DNA of 64,000 nt from positions 124,001 to 188,000 of the forward strand of contig JAFKGK010000004.1 of assembly GCA_017307165.1 (NCBI GenBank). Direction: 5' to 3'. Positions 35,873 to 45,103 of the stretch are shown in pieces. This DNA comes from Candidatus Melainabacteria bacterium. Its GTDB lineage: Bacteria > Cyanobacteriota > Vampirovibrionia > Obscuribacterales > Obscuribacteraceae. A program made the translations under genes and the position numbers. How positions within the stretch are numbered: position 1 is the stretch's first letter; every line of letters begins with the position of its first letter. The notes under the pieces are model-generated. The model saw only the letters and a program-made list of their open reading frames with translations, did not search any database and was not told the origin of the DNA.

Positions 35873-35913
35873 TGACACCGCGGGCGACACCATACCATAG
35901 GCCCGCGCTGTCA
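35873..35913 (-). terminator. Long hairpin overlapping the stop of the Sel1-like gene
   Basis: TGACA-C-CGCGGGC (35873-35885) and GCCCGCG-C-TGTCA (35901-35913) form a 13-position stem with one mismatch and a 15-base loop. On the minus strand the first arm contains the TGA stop of the lipoprotein gene. The T-run after it is weak (AATTGTCTTTG), so termination may be inefficient. Confidence 0.5.
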
Positions 35914-36483
35914 AGGCTTTTTGATGTCGACAGTCTTGTCGTCCGGCAAACCGATCAGCGAGCTATTGATGGCATCGGCAGTGATCGACTTATCGATGGC
36001 TTTGACCTGGTCGGCAGGCAACTGCGCCTTGAGCTCGTCTGCAAAACGTCTGGCCAGGTCAGCATTGCCTTCGACGCCACGGCCGACAGTGCTCAGTAGC
36101 TTATAGGCCTGCGCCTTGTCCTGGGCAATGCCCTCTTCTTTGCCTTGAGCGAGGATCACGCCAAGGGTAAACCTTGCTCTACTGTCCCCCTTATCCGCAG
36201 CTCGCCTGAGCAGTTGCATGGCCACCGGCTGGTTTGGGGAGGCGCCATAACCCAGATAGTTGTACACGGCCAATTTGACGAGGGGGTCGGTATTGCCCAT
36301 GGCTACTTCTTGTTCCATAGAACGACGAGTCTCGGCAGCATACATCTGCACCCCTTCTTCTTTTTCGAGATGCTTTTTGAGATCAAAATCAGACAAGTGC
36401 GCAGTGCGCGCACAGCCGCTGGCTAGAGCGAGGAGCGCTAGAAACGTCATGAGCGTAGTCTTGGGCTTGAACTTTAACGTCAT
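35911..36483 (-). CDS. Sel1-repeat lipoprotein
   Basis: 190 residues from ATG 36483; a TTG at 36501 is possible. The N-terminus has a lipoprotein signal with lipobox LASGC (Cys becomes the lipidated residue, via LspA and Lnt seen elsewhere in the window). The mature part has Sel1-type helical repeats: LVKLAVYNYLGYGASPNQPVAMQLLRRAADKGDSRARFTLGVIL and AQDKAQAYKLLSTV. Sel1 proteins are scaffolds in signalling or envelope processes. It lies 43 bases after the small secreted helical protein gene on the same strand. Confidence 0.78.
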   Translation of the reverse strand: MTLKFKPKTTLMTFLALLALASGCARTAHLSDFDLKKHLEKEEGVQMYAAETRRSMEQEVAMGNTDPLVKLAVYNYLGYGASPNQPVAMQLLRRAADKGDSRARFTLGVILAQGKEEGIAQDKAQAYKLLSTVGRGVEGNADLARRFADELKAQLPADQVKAIDKSITADAINSSLIGLPDDKTVDIKKP

Positions 36484-36526
36484 AGGCCATGATGATAACA
36501 AGAATCAGCGTATCAAGAAACTGTTA

Positions 36527-37075
36527 TCAAGGGGCAAGGTCGGCAGGATCTTGTTCGCTATCCCTATCCTGACCAACGGCATTCTTGCTGCGGGCCTTGC
36601 TATTCATTTCTTCTACTTCTTTTTTATAGTCTTCTTGAGTCTTTTGCATGGTCTCGAGATTGCGCTGTCTCTCCTCTCTGAGCTCTCGCTTCTCCTCGGC
36701 CTTCATAGTCTGCATTATTTTTTGAGAGTCTCGTGGACCGTGACCAAGTACAGCCTGTATCCGCGCGGAGTTGGCATTGAGCTTGTCCTGGATGGCGGCC
36801 AAATCGTCCCCGACAAGTGGCTTGTCACTCTTGAGCCGCTCACCGACCTCGTTTACAGACTTACGGAGATCATCAGCCATTTTTTTATCTATCCTGCCGC
36901 TTGCAAGCGCCCGATCGATACGCATATTTTGATGCTTGACACGCAAGAGAGGTGAAAGGGATGAGCCAGGAGGATGAGGAGCCTGGGCGGGTGCTGGACT
37001 TGCAACGAGACAAGCTGCGCAGATTGACACGACAAAGACATTTTTGCCAAGCATGCGCATAGTTAAGGCATTCAT
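36527..37075 (-). CDS. Small secreted helical protein
   Basis: 182 residues with a signal peptide (VFVVSICAACLVASPAPAQA) and an almost entirely helical, highly charged mature part. The last 80 residues (MKAEEKRELREERQRNLETMQKTQEDYKKEVEEM) are predicted coiled coil. No known domain; the pattern is loosely like periplasmic chaperone-like proteins such as Spy, without its signature. GAGG about 9 bases before ATG 37075 supports the start. A terminator separates it from recG. Confidence 0.65.
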   Translation of the reverse strand: MNALTMRMLGKNVFVVSICAACLVASPAPAQAPHPPGSSLSPLLRVKHQNMRIDRALASGRIDKKMADDLRKSVNEVGERLKSDKPLVGDDLAAIQDKLNANSARIQAVLGHGPRDSQKIMQTMKAEEKRELREERQRNLETMQKTQEDYKKEVEEMNSKARSKNAVGQDRDSEQDPADLAP

Positions 37076-37091
37076 CTAATCACCTCAATAC

Positions 37092-37115
37092 AAAAAGGGC
37101 ACCAGCTATATGCCC
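37092..37115 (-). terminator. Intrinsic terminator after recG
   Basis: On the minus strand GGGCA (37115-37111) pairs with TGCCC (37101-37097) around a 9-base loop, followed by TTTTT (37096-37092). It lies nine bases after the recG stop and before the next gene's ribosome site, so it should separate mglA-recG from the downstream genes. Confidence 0.7.
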
Positions 37116-37123
37116 GCATTTGC

Positions 37124-39718
37124 CTAGCCCGAACGCATCATCTCGCTATGCTCTCCTGTCACCTTTCGAGCCAGCATGGCAGCAAGGGCAGGATAGCCCT
37201 CTAAAAGAGGATCTTTGCGCATTATCGCAATAGCAGCATTGCGAGCTTCTTCTAAAATTTTTGCGTCTTTGACGAGGTCAGCCAGTAAAAGATCAGGAAG
37301 CCCGCTCTGTCTATAGCCTAAAAACTCCCCCGGCCCTCTTATCTCCAGATCTTTTTCGGCTACTACAAAACCATCGCAGGTCTCGACCAATACACCAAGT
37401 CTGTCCTGGGTGGCAATTGACTTTTGCTCAGAAACAAGGAAGCAATAAGATTGCTCGGCACCGCGTCCAACTCGACCCCGCAATTGATGCAGTTGGGCCA
37501 GGCCAAATCTATCGGCATTTTCGATCACCATAACCGAGCTATTGGGTACATCCACGCCGACCTCGATAACTGTGGTCGATACGAGTATGTCGTACTCGCC
37601 CTTGCGAAAGGCTTCCATGACCTGGTCTTTTTCTTGAGCCTTGAGCTTGCCATGCATGAGCCCGAGCTTATAGTCCTTAAACTCGCCAGCTTGCAGCTTC
37701 TCAAACTCTGCCGTAGCAGCCTTCGCCGATAGACTTTCCGATTCGTCGATCAGGGGAAAGACCACATAGGCCTGACGGCCCTTTTGGAGCTCGCTGCGGA
37801 CGAAGTCCCACATCTTTTTTTTGCCAGCAGGTTTGAGCAGGTGTGTCTCGATCGGTTTACGACCTGGAGGCAATTCGTCGATCTCCGACACATCGAGATC
37901 ACCATGCATGGTCATTGCCATCGTCCGCGGTATTGGAGTGGCAGTCATGGTAAGGAGCTCCGGACTTTGACTCTTGGCTTTGAGCCGCGCTCTCTGCTTG
38001 ACACCAAAACGGTGCTGCTCGTCGATAATGATCAAGCCGAGATTGGCAAACTCGACATCGTCTTCGATGAGAGCATGCGTGCCTACTGCTATATGCGCCT
38101 GACCACTGAGCAATTGCTGTCTGACCAGGCGCCTTTCTTTTTGCCCATGCTTGCCTAATACCGACACGCATTTAAGTCCAAGCGGTGTGCACAAACGCTG
38201 AAACTGCCTGAAATGCTGTTCGGCCAAAATCTCGGTCGGTGCCATCATGGCGCATTGAAAGCCATTTTCGATTGCCACGAGAAAGGCCAAGAGGGCCACG
38301 ATAGTCTTGCCCGAGCCGACATCTCCCTGGACGAGCCTGTGCATGGGCTTGGGCGAGCCGAGATCGCGGACAATTTCTCCAAACACTCGCTCCTGAGCAC
38401 CAGTCAATTTAAAAGGCAGGCTTTCCCGCATGCGCGCCACCAGACCATCCGGTGCATGCTGATAGACAATGGACAGTGCATCCTCGGTCATTTCGTATTG
38501 ATAGCGTCTATGGGCCATCTGCAGCTGGATCGAAAATAACTCGTCAAATACGAGTCTGCGCCTGGCAGCATCCTTTGCTTCGACGCTCTCGGGAAAATGA
38601 ATATTGAGAAAAGCCTCCGCTAGTCCCATCAGGCCGTATTCGGCAATGAGGTGATCCGGCAAGGACTCAGTGATGTATTTGCCATAAGCCTTGAGCGCAT
38701 TGTTAATGACCGTTCGCAAATAGCGCAGTGATAGGCCTTCGGTCAAAGCATACACCGGTACCAGACGCCCGGCATGGATACTCATGGAAGCCAGGTTGTC
38801 GCCACCGGATTCGGTATCATCCTCTTTGTAGTTGGCGGCGAGCTGCTCGCCTCCTTCGAGAGACAAGATCTCTACTTCGGGATTTTTGAGCTTGAGCCTA
38901 TGACTATAGTCATCAACCTCGACGACCCCGCTCGCCAGAACCTGAGCCCCTTTTGGATACTGAGCCTTGAGGCGGTCCAGAAGAAACTTATTGCCCTTAC
39001 CGCCGACAAACTTTGTGATCGAGATCGATCCAGTACCATCGGTGATGACGGCAGTGAGTATGGACATATTGCCGCGCTTGGCTTGATAGGCGCTCACCGA
39101 GCGGATCGTGCCAAAGATGCTGACTTCGGATCCTATCTCCAGATCCTTTATGTACTCTCGATTTTGAAAGTCCAGATGCTTGCGTGGATAGTGGCGCAAG
39201 AGATCATCGACATTGTTTATGTGGATGGACTGGAGCAGGGCTGCCATCTTGGGCCCCACGCCCTTGACAAATTTGATCTCTACATCCTCGGGATGAGTGA
39301 TTTTTTGCCTGCTTTGAGCATCGTGCGGCTTTTGCTGGAGATCTTCTCTTACAGCCAGTGCGCTACTTGTGCCTTTATTGGAGGGCAGCTCAGGTTTGAT
39401 TTTGGCCCGACCGCTATCATCGCCGCTTTCCCCCGCCTTGATCGCTTGTATATCATCCAGCAACTCTTTTGTGCGCTTGATGATAGCGATGCGCGTCGCC
39501 ACGTCATTATTGGGATAGGACCGATAGAGACCACGCAATGTCACCCACACCGATTCACCAGGCTGTCTGCGCACCAATTTGTCGCAAGTCAAATACATGA
39601 AACGCGAAAAAGTCGAATGCCGACCTTGAAAGTCGGCATAACGTGCGCGTATTTCCCAATCCACAGCTTTGTGCAGGGCTTTTATCTCTGCATCGCAACT
39701 CTTATCGGCGAGCACCAT
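37124..39718 (-). CDS. recG: ATP-dependent DNA helicase RecG
   Basis: 864 residues; remodels stalled forks and recombination junctions. The wedge/OB domain (about 200-350) has [33 protein letters not shown]. Helicase motifs include [17 protein letters not shown] (I), [13 protein letters not shown] (Ia), [13 protein letters not shown] (II), [13 protein letters not shown] (III) and [12 protein letters not shown] (VI). The N-terminal extension of about 150 residues, with a Lys/Ser-rich linker, is absent from E. coli RecG (693 residues) and resembles the longer cyanobacterial and plastid forms. It starts 10 bases after the mglA stop, so the two are probably cotranscribed. Confidence 0.95.
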   Translation of the reverse strand: MVLADKSCDAEIKALHKAVDWEIRARYADFQGRHSTFSRFMYLTCDKLVRRQPGESVWVTLRGLYRSYPNNDVATRIAIIKRTKELLDDIQAIKAGESGDDSGRAKIKPELPSNKGTSSALAVREDLQQKPHDAQSRQKITHPEDVEIKFVKGVGPKMAALLQSIHINNVDDLLRHYPRKHLDFQNREYIKDLEIGSEVSIFGTIRSVSAYQAKRGNMSILTAVITDGTGSISITKFVGGKGNKFLLDRLKAQYPKGAQVLASGVVEVDDYSHRLKLKNPEVEILSLEGGEQLAANYKEDDTESGGDNLASMSIHAGRLVPVYALTEGLSLRYLRTVINNALKAYGKYITESLPDHLIAEYGLMGLAEAFLNIHFPESVEAKDAARRRLVFDELFSIQLQMAHRRYQYEMTEDALSIVYQHAPDGLVARMRESLPFKLTGAQERVFGEIVRDLGSPKPMHRLVQGDVGSGKTIVALLAFLVAIENGFQCAMMAPTEILAEQHFRQFQRLCTPLGLKCVSVLGKHGQKERRLVRQQLLSGQAHIAVGTHALIEDDVEFANLGLIIIDEQHRFGVKQRARLKAKSQSPELLTMTATPIPRTMAMTMHGDLDVSEIDELPPGRKPIETHLLKPAGKKKMWDFVRSELQKGRQAYVVFPLIDESESLSAKAATAEFEKLQAGEFKDYKLGLMHGKLKAQEKDQVMEAFRKGEYDILVSTTVIEVGVDVPNSSVMVIENADRFGLAQLHQLRGRVGRGAEQSYCFLVSEQKSIATQDRLGVLVETCDGFVVAEKDLEIRGPGEFLGYRQSGLPDLLLADLVKDAKILEEARNAAIAIMRKDPLLEGYPALAAMLARKVTGEHSEMMRSG

Positions 39719-39728
39719 CTAGCACGAG

Positions 39729-40307
39729 CTATTGCAAACGGTTGAGGATAAGCTTGGAGATAGCCTTGAGTGTAGCAAAGACGCCCAGCCCTTCGCTGGC
39801 TACCGCTTCGAAAGAGGGTACGCCCCGGTTATTCATGTCTTTTTCCATACGCTCGATGCTCATGGCATTAGCGAGATCTCGCTTGTTGTACTGCAAGACC
39901 CAGGGGATAGAGTCGAGAGTGTAGTTGTACTCAGCAAGGTTTTCGATCATGTTTTGCAGAGACTCGACATTGTCCTTGGCGCGCATAACGTCGGAATCAG
40001 CAACAAAGATGATGCCGTCAACGCCGTTGAGGATCAACTTGCGAGAGGCATTGTACTCAACCTGACCGGGCACGGTATAGAGTGAAAAGCGTGTCTTGAA
40101 GCCCTGGACCGAACCCAGATCGAGAGGCAAGAAGTCAAAGAAAAGAGTACGCTCGGTCTCTGTGGCCAAGCTGATCAACTCGCCGCGAGTAGTGGGCGCG
40201 AGCTGGCCGTGGATGTATTTGAGATTGGTGGTCTTGCCACCAAGGCCGGTGCCGTAGTAAACGATTTTGCAGTTAATCTCTCGAGCTGCGTAGTTAACGA
40301 GTGCCAT
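39729..40307 (-). CDS. mglA: MglA-type small Ras-like GTPase
   Basis: 192 residues. The P-loop [11 protein letters not shown] is at 18-28 and NKRDL (G4) at 141-145. TVPGQ (78-82) replaces the classical D-x-x-G, as in Myxococcus MglA. MglA proteins act as polarity switches, usually controlled by an MglB roadblock protein; no roadblock gene is adjacent here. First gene of mglA-recG. Its role here (polarity, motility or other) cannot be told. The 5' leader is rich in inverted repeats. Confidence 0.9.
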   Translation of the reverse strand: MALVNYAAREINCKIVYYGTGLGGKTTNLKYIHGQLAPTTRGELISLATETERTLFFDFLPLDLGSVQGFKTRFSLYTVPGQVEYNASRKLILNGVDGIIFVADSDVMRAKDNVESLQNMIENLAEYNYTLDSIPWVLQYNKRDLANAMSIERMEKDMNNRGVPSFEAVASEGLGVFATLKAISKLILNRLQ

Positions 40308-40341
40308 TAGATGTTTCCTGCTTCCCCCCGCCTTGCGGCCC

Positions 40342-40390
40342 GGTTTATCTTAAGACTGTCTTAAGTTACCCCAAATGGCCAAGATAAACC
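40342..40390 (-). promoter_or_regulatory. Overlapping inverted repeats in the mglA leader
   Basis: GGTTTATCTT (40342-40351) and AAGATAAACC (40381-40390) are perfect 10-base complements. CTTAAGAC (40349-40356) and GTCTTAAG (40358-40365) form a second perfect inverted repeat that shares three bases with the first arm. The two pairings cannot both be complete, so an RNA from this strand could switch between them. The cluster is 35 to 83 bases upstream of the mglA start. It may instead be a protein-binding site. Confidence 0.5.
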
Positions 40391-40428
40391 AATCTTGTAA
40401 ACCGTTTATTGCCTGCATCCTGAACTAA

Positions 40429-40456
40429 ATACTAATACTAGCGCGCTATCTTGACA
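40429..40456 (-). promoter_or_regulatory. Candidate mglA promoter
   Basis: On the minus strand TGTCAA (40456-40451), a 16-base spacer, and TAGTAT (40434-40429). The 13-base CTAGTATTAGTAT (40441-40429) containing the box is identical to one just upstream of tRNA-Arg. The predicted transcript carries a leader of about 115 bases that includes the inverted-repeat cluster. Confidence 0.45.
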
Positions 40457-40610
40457 TTATCGGACAGCGCTGCCGCTGGGCGCAGGGCCTGACGGCTATC
40501 TAAGACTACCATGATTTATAAAAGTCATTTACCCCCCTTGGGGCAGATTACACCTATCAGGGTCCAACTATTACAATCTTTGCAAATACCCTCCGAGCAT
40601 ATATGCAGCA

Positions 40611-40657
40611 TGATACAATTGCGCTCTTGCATACCCGCCCTGAGTGCCGGGTATTTT
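40611..40657 (+). promoter_or_regulatory. rpmB promoter and leader hairpin
   Basis: An extended -10, TGATACAAT (40611-40619), is followed by a perfect 7-bp hairpin ATACCCG (40631-40637) with CGGGTAT (40648-40654) and a T-run to 40657. The predicted transcript begins almost at the hairpin, which ends 27 bases before the L28 start codon. It may be an attenuator or an autoregulatory or 5'-stabilising element; no plus-strand gene upstream needs a terminator. Confidence 0.5.
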
Positions 40658-40683
40658 TGTCTCGTAAAACAGGAAAAAGTGTT

Positions 40684-40887
40684 ATGTCTAAGCGTTGTGA
40701 CGTCTGCGGAAAAGGTCCTCAGGTTGGTAAGCAATATACTTTCCTCCGTTCGCACTTTAACCCGCATGGCAAGAGACGTTGGCTCCCCAATCTGCAGCCC
40801 TTCAAAGCGGCCGTAGGCAATACCGTCAAGCGCCTCAAGGTTTGCACCTCGTGCATCAAGGCCGGCAAGGTACAAAGAGCCCTCTAA
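40684..40887 (+). CDS. rpmB: 50S ribosomal protein L28
   Basis: 67 residues. MSKRCDVCGKGPQVGKQYTF, RRWLPNLQPFKA and LKVCTSCIKAGKV are the L28 pattern. Two C-x-x-C pairs (CDVC and CTSC) mark the zinc-binding form. ATG 40684 is used because AGGAAAAAG precedes it and homology starts there; the frame is open further upstream without meaning. Single-gene unit by position. Confidence 0.93.
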   Translation: MSKRCDVCGKGPQVGKQYTFLRSHFNPHGKRRWLPNLQPFKAAVGNTVKRLKVCTSCIKAGKVQRAL

Positions 40888-40951
40888 GCTGCTCCAAGCA
40901 GATCGATATTCAGGACTTCTCGAGATCTCGAAAATCCAGACAGCAGATAAT

Positions 40952-41839
40952 TTATTTGCCGTTACTGCGAGCGAGCTCGAGGAGTCCTTGCTTTTCGACT
41001 AGATATAAAGAGTTGCAAAACTGGCAACGCCCCTCTGCCTGCCCGTCTTCTTCGGCCATGGACATGATCTCGCTCGAGGGCAAAAGCCTCAAGGCCTCCA
41101 CAAATCGCTCTTGCGAACACTTGCAGAAAAACGAGACTGGCGACTCCGGTGCCAGAGAGACGACCTCAAATCCTGAGAGTATCCTCTGCAATATATTTTC
41201 GAGGCTCATGCCCCGGCGCATCAAAAAAGTAAAAGTGCCAAAAGTAGCAATATTGTTCTCGATCTTCTGGATGGTCTCTTCGGTATGGTCAGGCAAAAGC
41301 TGGACGATAAGTCCGCCTGCGGCCTCTACCCCTTGCTTTGTCAGATGTGTGCCGACCACCACGATGGACCCTGTTTGATCCGATGAGACCAGATAGCGAT
41401 TGACGTCTTCGCCTATTTCTCCAGATACCAGCTCGACTGTCGACATATGCGGAGTACCAAAGCCATGATCGATTGTGACGTGTAAATAGCCAGTATTGCC
41501 GACAGCCTGTCCAACGTCAAAATTGCCCAGCGAATTGAGCGGCAACTCTACTCTGGGATGATCGACAAAACCACGCACGGTCCCGCGTGGGCTAGCATCG
41601 ACAAAAATACGACCGAGCGGCCCATTACCGTTAAACTTGAGAGCGACCTGGCCCTCGCGAGCAAGGATGGGCGCCAGCAACACTCCTGCAGTCAGAGCCC
41701 TACCCAGTGCAGCTGTGGCGGTAAAGGACAGGTCATGCCTCACACGAGCGCACTCGACCAGGTCCGTGGTGCTGGCAATGATGGCTCTGATAGTGCCATC
41801 CGAGGACATTGCTTTGAGGATACCGTCTTTTATGGTCAT
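40952..41839 (-). CDS. hslO: Redox-regulated chaperone Hsp33
   Basis: 295 residues. The N-terminal domain has the Hsp33 opening (DGTIRAIIASTTDLVECARVRHDLSFTATAALGRALTAGVLL). The zinc-binding redox switch at the C-terminus is complete: Cys239-x-Cys241 and Cys272-x-x-Cys275. Oxidation releases zinc and activates holdase activity in the cytoplasm. It lies 56 bases downstream of prmC on the same strand, so prfA-prmC-hslO may be one transcript. Confidence 0.95.
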   Translation of the reverse strand: MTIKDGILKAMSSDGTIRAIIASTTDLVECARVRHDLSFTATAALGRALTAGVLLAPILAREGQVALKFNGNGPLGRIFVDASPRGTVRGFVDHPRVELPLNSLGNFDVGQAVGNTGYLHVTIDHGFGTPHMSTVELVSGEIGEDVNRYLVSSDQTGSIVVVGTHLTKQGVEAAGGLIVQLLPDHTEETIQKIENNIATFGTFTFLMRRGMSLENILQRILSGFEVVSLAPESPVSFFCKCSQERFVEALRLLPSSEIMSMAEEDGQAEGRCQFCNSLYLVEKQGLLELARSNGK

Positions 41840-41895
41840 AGATGCACGCGCCTATTGGCAATCTCTGAACCCATAATAGCAGCATATTACAATTT

Positions 41896-42837
41896 TTAAA
41901 TATTTTTCTCTGGGGCCTCAAAGCTCAAGGCCCGCAAGCGTTGACCAAGATCGCTCACTCTCTCGCGTAAGCCATAGCCTGCTGCGACAAAGATCTGCTC
42001 TATGTCTTTACTCTGCCCGTCCCCATGCTCTACCACGATATCGGCATGAGCAGTGGCTCGGCAGCGAGGAAAGAAAGAAGCAAAATCACGATAAAAACCA
42101 AGACCATCACTGCCGGAACCGCATAGTGCAAGGTGCGGCTCATGCTCGCGGACTTCCGGAGCCAGGCCCTCAATGTCTGTGCTAGGGATATAAGGAGGAT
42201 TGGAGACGATCAGATCAAAGGATTCTAGATCTTTATTGCCTGCTCTGGACAAAACCTCGAGATAATCGCCTTCGATTACCTCGAGATTTTGCAAGCCCAA
42301 TCTCAAGGCATTTTTGCGGGTGGCATCGACGGCCTGAGGTGAAATATCTATAGCAGTGGCACTGGCCGTGATACCCAGATTGGCCAGACGTCTCAAGATA
42401 AAAATGCAGATAGCGCCTGTACCCGGACCTATCTCGAGTATTCGCACCGATGCAAGACTCTTTATAGTTATTTTGCTGGCAATCGAGTCGAGGGCGCATT
42501 GCGCTACGACTTCGGTATCTGCTCTGGGTATCAGCACACCAGGCCCCACAGACAATACCAGATCCATAAAGCCAGCCTCGCCGAGCAGATATTGCAAGGG
42601 CTCGCGTCTGGCTCGTCCAGCCAGCACGCCTTCCAATCTTTCTGCCCCCCGCGCGTCCACTCTGTGCTGCATGGTGAGCGCCAATCGCTCAAACTCGATA
42701 TCCATAGCCCAGGCCAATGCCAGGCGGCTCTCAGCCCGAGCCTCGCCTATATCTTGCACCACTGCCAACTCACTATAGAGCGCCTGCTCAAAAAGCCGCA
42801 TGGCCTGCGCAATAGTGAGGTTTGCAAAACGCGACAT
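41896..42837 (-). CDS. prmC: Peptide chain release factor N5-glutamine methyltransferase
   Basis: 313 residues. It methylates the Gln of the GGQ motif in release factors, here encoded by the gene immediately upstream. The N-terminal helical domain ends with REPLQYLLGEAGF. The SAM-binding block is EIGPGTGAI (135-143) and the Gln-binding NPPY is at 213-216. The start ATG shares a base with the prfA stop (TGATG), so translation is coupled to its substrate gene. Confidence 0.95.
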   Translation of the reverse strand: MSRFANLTIAQAMRLFEQALYSELAVVQDIGEARAESRLALAWAMDIEFERLALTMQHRVDARGAERLEGVLAGRARREPLQYLLGEAGFMDLVLSVGPGVLIPRADTEVVAQCALDSIASKITIKSLASVRILEIGPGTGAICIFILRRLANLGITASATAIDISPQAVDATRKNALRLGLQNLEVIEGDYLEVLSRAGNKDLESFDLIVSNPPYIPSTDIEGLAPEVREHEPHLALCGSGSDGLGFYRDFASFFPRCRATAHADIVVEHGDGQSKDIEQIFVAAGYGLRERVSDLGQRLRALSFEAPEKNI

Positions 42838-43922
42838 CAGATGTCGCCGCGGACTTCTTCTTCGAGTAGTTTTTGCTGATAAGACAGGATATTGGCTTCG
42901 ATGACCTTATCCAGATCGCCTTCCATGACTGGATCAAGGGCAAAGTTTTGGTTTAGCCTGTGATCAGTGCAGCGATTGTCCTTGTAATTGTAGGTGCGGA
43001 TCTTTTCCGACCTGTCACCCGTGCCGACCTGCGACTTGCGCTGGTCATAGACTGCTTGCTGTTGCTTTTCGAGTTCGATTTGATAGAGCTTGTTGCGCAA
43101 GATCTGCTTGGCACGCTCCTTGTTTTGCAGCTGACTGCGCTCTTCGGTACAGTGGACCTGTATCCCCGATGGCTTGTGCAAGATGCGCACGGCTGTCTCT
43201 ACTTTATTGACGTTTTGGCCGCCAGCACCACCTGAGCGCATGGTAGAGATCTCGAGGTCATTGTCGTTGAGTTCCACATCGATATCTTCAGCCTCAGGCA
43301 TGACAGCCACAGTAGCAGTGGAGGTGTGCACGCGACCTGATGCCTCGGTGGCAGGCACACGCTGTACTCTGTGCACGCCTGACTCAAACTTAAACTTGCT
43401 ATAGGCGGCATCACCTTTAAAGCTAACGATTACTTCTTTGTAGCCACCCAATTCGGCAGGGCTGGCCGAAGCTATCTCCGGAGTAAAGCCGACGCGCTCG
43501 GCGTACTTTGTATACATACGAAAGAGATCGCCAGCAAAAAGAGAAGCCTCGTCGCCACCGGTGCCAGCGCGGATCTCGAGCATGATGTTTTTGTCATCGT
43601 TAGGATCCTTGGGCAAGAGCAGGACCTTGAGTCTGTCAGTCAACTGCTGGTGCCTGTCCTTAAGCTCCTCGATCTCCATCTCGGCAAGTTCGCGCATCTC
43701 TTTATCAGACTCGGTGCGCAGCACCTCTTGAGCGCCTTCGAGATTTTTTTGGTTTTCCAGCCACTCATGATAAGTATCTACAGTGGTCTGCAGGTTGTGC
43801 CTGGTCTTGGCCAGACGCATATAATTGCCCTGATCGCCTACCACGGCAGGGTCGGAGAGCTTTTGCTCCAGCTCTATATAGGTCTGCTCGATCTCTTTTA
43901 GTTTTTCGACGAAATGGTCCAT
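42837..43922 (-). CDS. prfA: Peptide chain release factor 1
   Basis: 361 residues from ATG 43922. The catalytic GGQ is at 234-236 in [20 protein letters not shown]. The stop-codon recognition tripeptide is Pro-Ala-Thr (190-192, RF1 P-x-T class), so it reads UAA/UAG. The frame continues upstream to 44057, but that part runs through a terminator and a tRNA gene and is not coding. prmC follows with a one-base overlap. Confidence 0.96.
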   Translation of the reverse strand: MDHFVEKLKEIEQTYIELEQKLSDPAVVGDQGNYMRLAKTRHNLQTTVDTYHEWLENQKNLEGAQEVLRTESDKEMRELAEMEIEELKDRHQQLTDRLKVLLLPKDPNDDKNIMLEIRAGTGGDEASLFAGDLFRMYTKYAERVGFTPEIASASPAELGGYKEVIVSFKGDAAYSKFKFESGVHRVQRVPATEASGRVHTSTATVAVMPEAEDIDVELNDNDLEISTMRSGGAGGQNVNKVETAVRILHKPSGIQVHCTEERSQLQNKERAKQILRNKLYQIELEKQQQAVYDQRKSQVGTGDRSEKIRTYNYKDNRCTDHRLNQNFALDPVMEGDLDKVIEANILSYQQKLLEEEVRGDI

Positions 43923-43931
43923 TTTTATCTT

Positions 43932-43967
43932 AAAAATTGAGAGGGGCCCGGCTAAGCCGGGCCCTCT
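43932..43967 (-). terminator. Intrinsic terminator after tRNA-Ser
   Basis: A 12- to 13-bp very GC-rich stem (43940-43952 with 43956-43967) around a 3-base loop, followed on the minus strand by CAATTTTTA. It sits between tRNA-Ser and the prfA start, ending the tRNA transcript. Prefer this over a prfA leader function, though read-through could feed prfA. Confidence 0.85.
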
Positions 43968-43975
43968 GGGAAGAC

Positions 43976-44063
43976 CGGAGAGGGAGGGATTCGAACCCTC
44001 GCTGCGCTCATCACGCAGACAGTCTTTCCAGGACTGCACGATCGACCACTCTGACACCTCTCC
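43976..44063 (-). tRNA. tRNA-Ser (GGA)
   Basis: Folds as an 88-base tRNA with a long variable arm. The acceptor stem is GGAGAGG/CCTCTCC with discriminator G at 43976. The anticodon stem is CAGTC/GACTG with loop CTGGAAA, anticodon GGA, reading TCC and TCT. The T arm contains TTCGAAT. CCA is not encoded. Confidence 0.96.
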
Positions 44064-44076
44064 GAGTAGCCCTGAA

Positions 44077-44082
44077 ATTATA
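44077..44082 (-). promoter_or_regulatory. tRNA-Ser -10 box
   Basis: Consensus TATAAT on the minus strand, 14 bases upstream of the tRNA 5' end, so transcription would begin some 7 bases before the mature tRNA. No clear -35. Confidence 0.55.
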
Positions 44083-44141
44083 ATACGACCAAGAAGTCAG
44101 GTAGTGGTCGACCGTGGATTAGTTAACAATTGCTCTTGCAA

Positions 44142-44951
44142 TTAGGCCTTGGCGAGGCTTCTAGCCTGGACACGACCGGCACCACCTTTGATGATCGGCA
44201 AAAATTCTTCGGCCTTGAGAGCAGCACCACCGACCAGAGCGCCATCGATATCGGATTGCTGCATCTGCTCCTCGATGGTAGAAGCCTTGACCGATCCACC
44301 ATAGAGCACGGGCAGAGCTTGCGCCTGGCTCTCGCCAAACATACCGCCAAAGACCTTGCGGATCAAACCACAAACTCGGTTGGCCTCTTGCGCATCGCAG
44401 TTTTTGCCTGTACCAATGGCCCAGACGGGCTCATAAGCAATGACGACGTTGGAGACGGCGTTTGCGTCCAGATCGGCCAGTCCACCCTTGACCTGGGTGG
44501 TGACGACATCATCAGTCTGATTGGCCTCGCGTTGCTCGAGCGTCTCACCTACGCAAAGGATCGGCACGAGCTTGTGCGCCAGGGCAGCCTTGACCTTGAG
44601 ATTGACCGATTGATCGGTCTCCCCAAAATACTGACGGCGCTCGCTATGCCCGATAATCACATGGCTGACCTTGATGGCCGTGAGCATTGGAGGAGCGATC
44701 TCGCCAGTATATGCACCTGAATCCCGGTGATCCATGTTTTGTGCACCGAGTGCGATGCGTCCTGATTGCAGAGTCTTTGCTACATCACCAAGACTGACAA
44801 AAGTCGGGCAGATGACGATTTGCGGCAAATGATCGGCCAGAAGCGCCAGGTCGCTCTTTAGACCGGACTCGAGAGCCTGGGCCAGGTCAACGGCTTCGCT
44901 TGCCGTTTTGTGCATCTTCCAATTTCCGGCGATAATGGTCTTACGGCCCAT
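44142..44951 (-). CDS. tpiA: Triosephosphate isomerase
   Basis: 269 residues; interconverts dihydroxyacetone phosphate and glyceraldehyde 3-phosphate. Catalytic Lys12 in AGNWKMHK, electrophile His102 in IIGHSERR, base Glu174 in VIAYEPVWAIGTG, and the phosphate loop VLYGGSV are all present. GGAGG eight bases before ATG 44951 confirms the start. Single gene between tRNA-Ser and the divergent lipA. Confidence 0.97.
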   Translation of the reverse strand: MGRKTIIAGNWKMHKTASEAVDLAQALESGLKSDLALLADHLPQIVICPTFVSLGDVAKTLQSGRIALGAQNMDHRDSGAYTGEIAPPMLTAIKVSHVIIGHSERRQYFGETDQSVNLKVKAALAHKLVPILCVGETLEQREANQTDDVVTTQVKGGLADLDANAVSNVVIAYEPVWAIGTGKNCDAQEANRVCGLIRKVFGGMFGESQAQALPVLYGGSVKASTIEEQMQQSDIDGALVGGAALKAEEFLPIIKGGAGRVQARSLAKA

Positions 44952-45103
44952 CTGAAAGCCTCCTGCTTATTAATCTATAAAATTGCTTCGAAAAAATTAC
45001 TCCGGTCGATTTTACATCTTGCCGCTCTAAATCAATCGGATCTAATAAAATTTGATGCAAATCACAATTAAAATCAAAACACCTAACAAAAGAGCCCAAT
45101 CAC

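Larger units (their letters stand above)
40308..40683. other. Intergenic region between divergent mglA and rpmB
   Basis: 376 bases without a gene. On the mglA side are overlapping inverted repeats (40342-40390) and a candidate promoter with a repeated TAGTAT box. On the rpmB side are an extended -10 and a terminator-like hairpin just upstream of the gene. TTGACA at 40451-40456 on the plus strand has no fitting -10. Confidence 0.6.

Noticed and set aside
38774-39745. 323-codon plus-strand frame opposite recG, and similar long frames opposite hslO/mdh/lipA/kinase genes (e.g. 55330-56079, 45275-46057, 31283-32095)
   Set aside because: They are antisense to clear conserved genes, have no domains, and reflect codon bias of the true gene.
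43923-44057. N-terminal extension of release factor 1
   Set aside because: The extension runs through the terminator and the tRNA-Ser gene; homology starts at the ATG at 43922.
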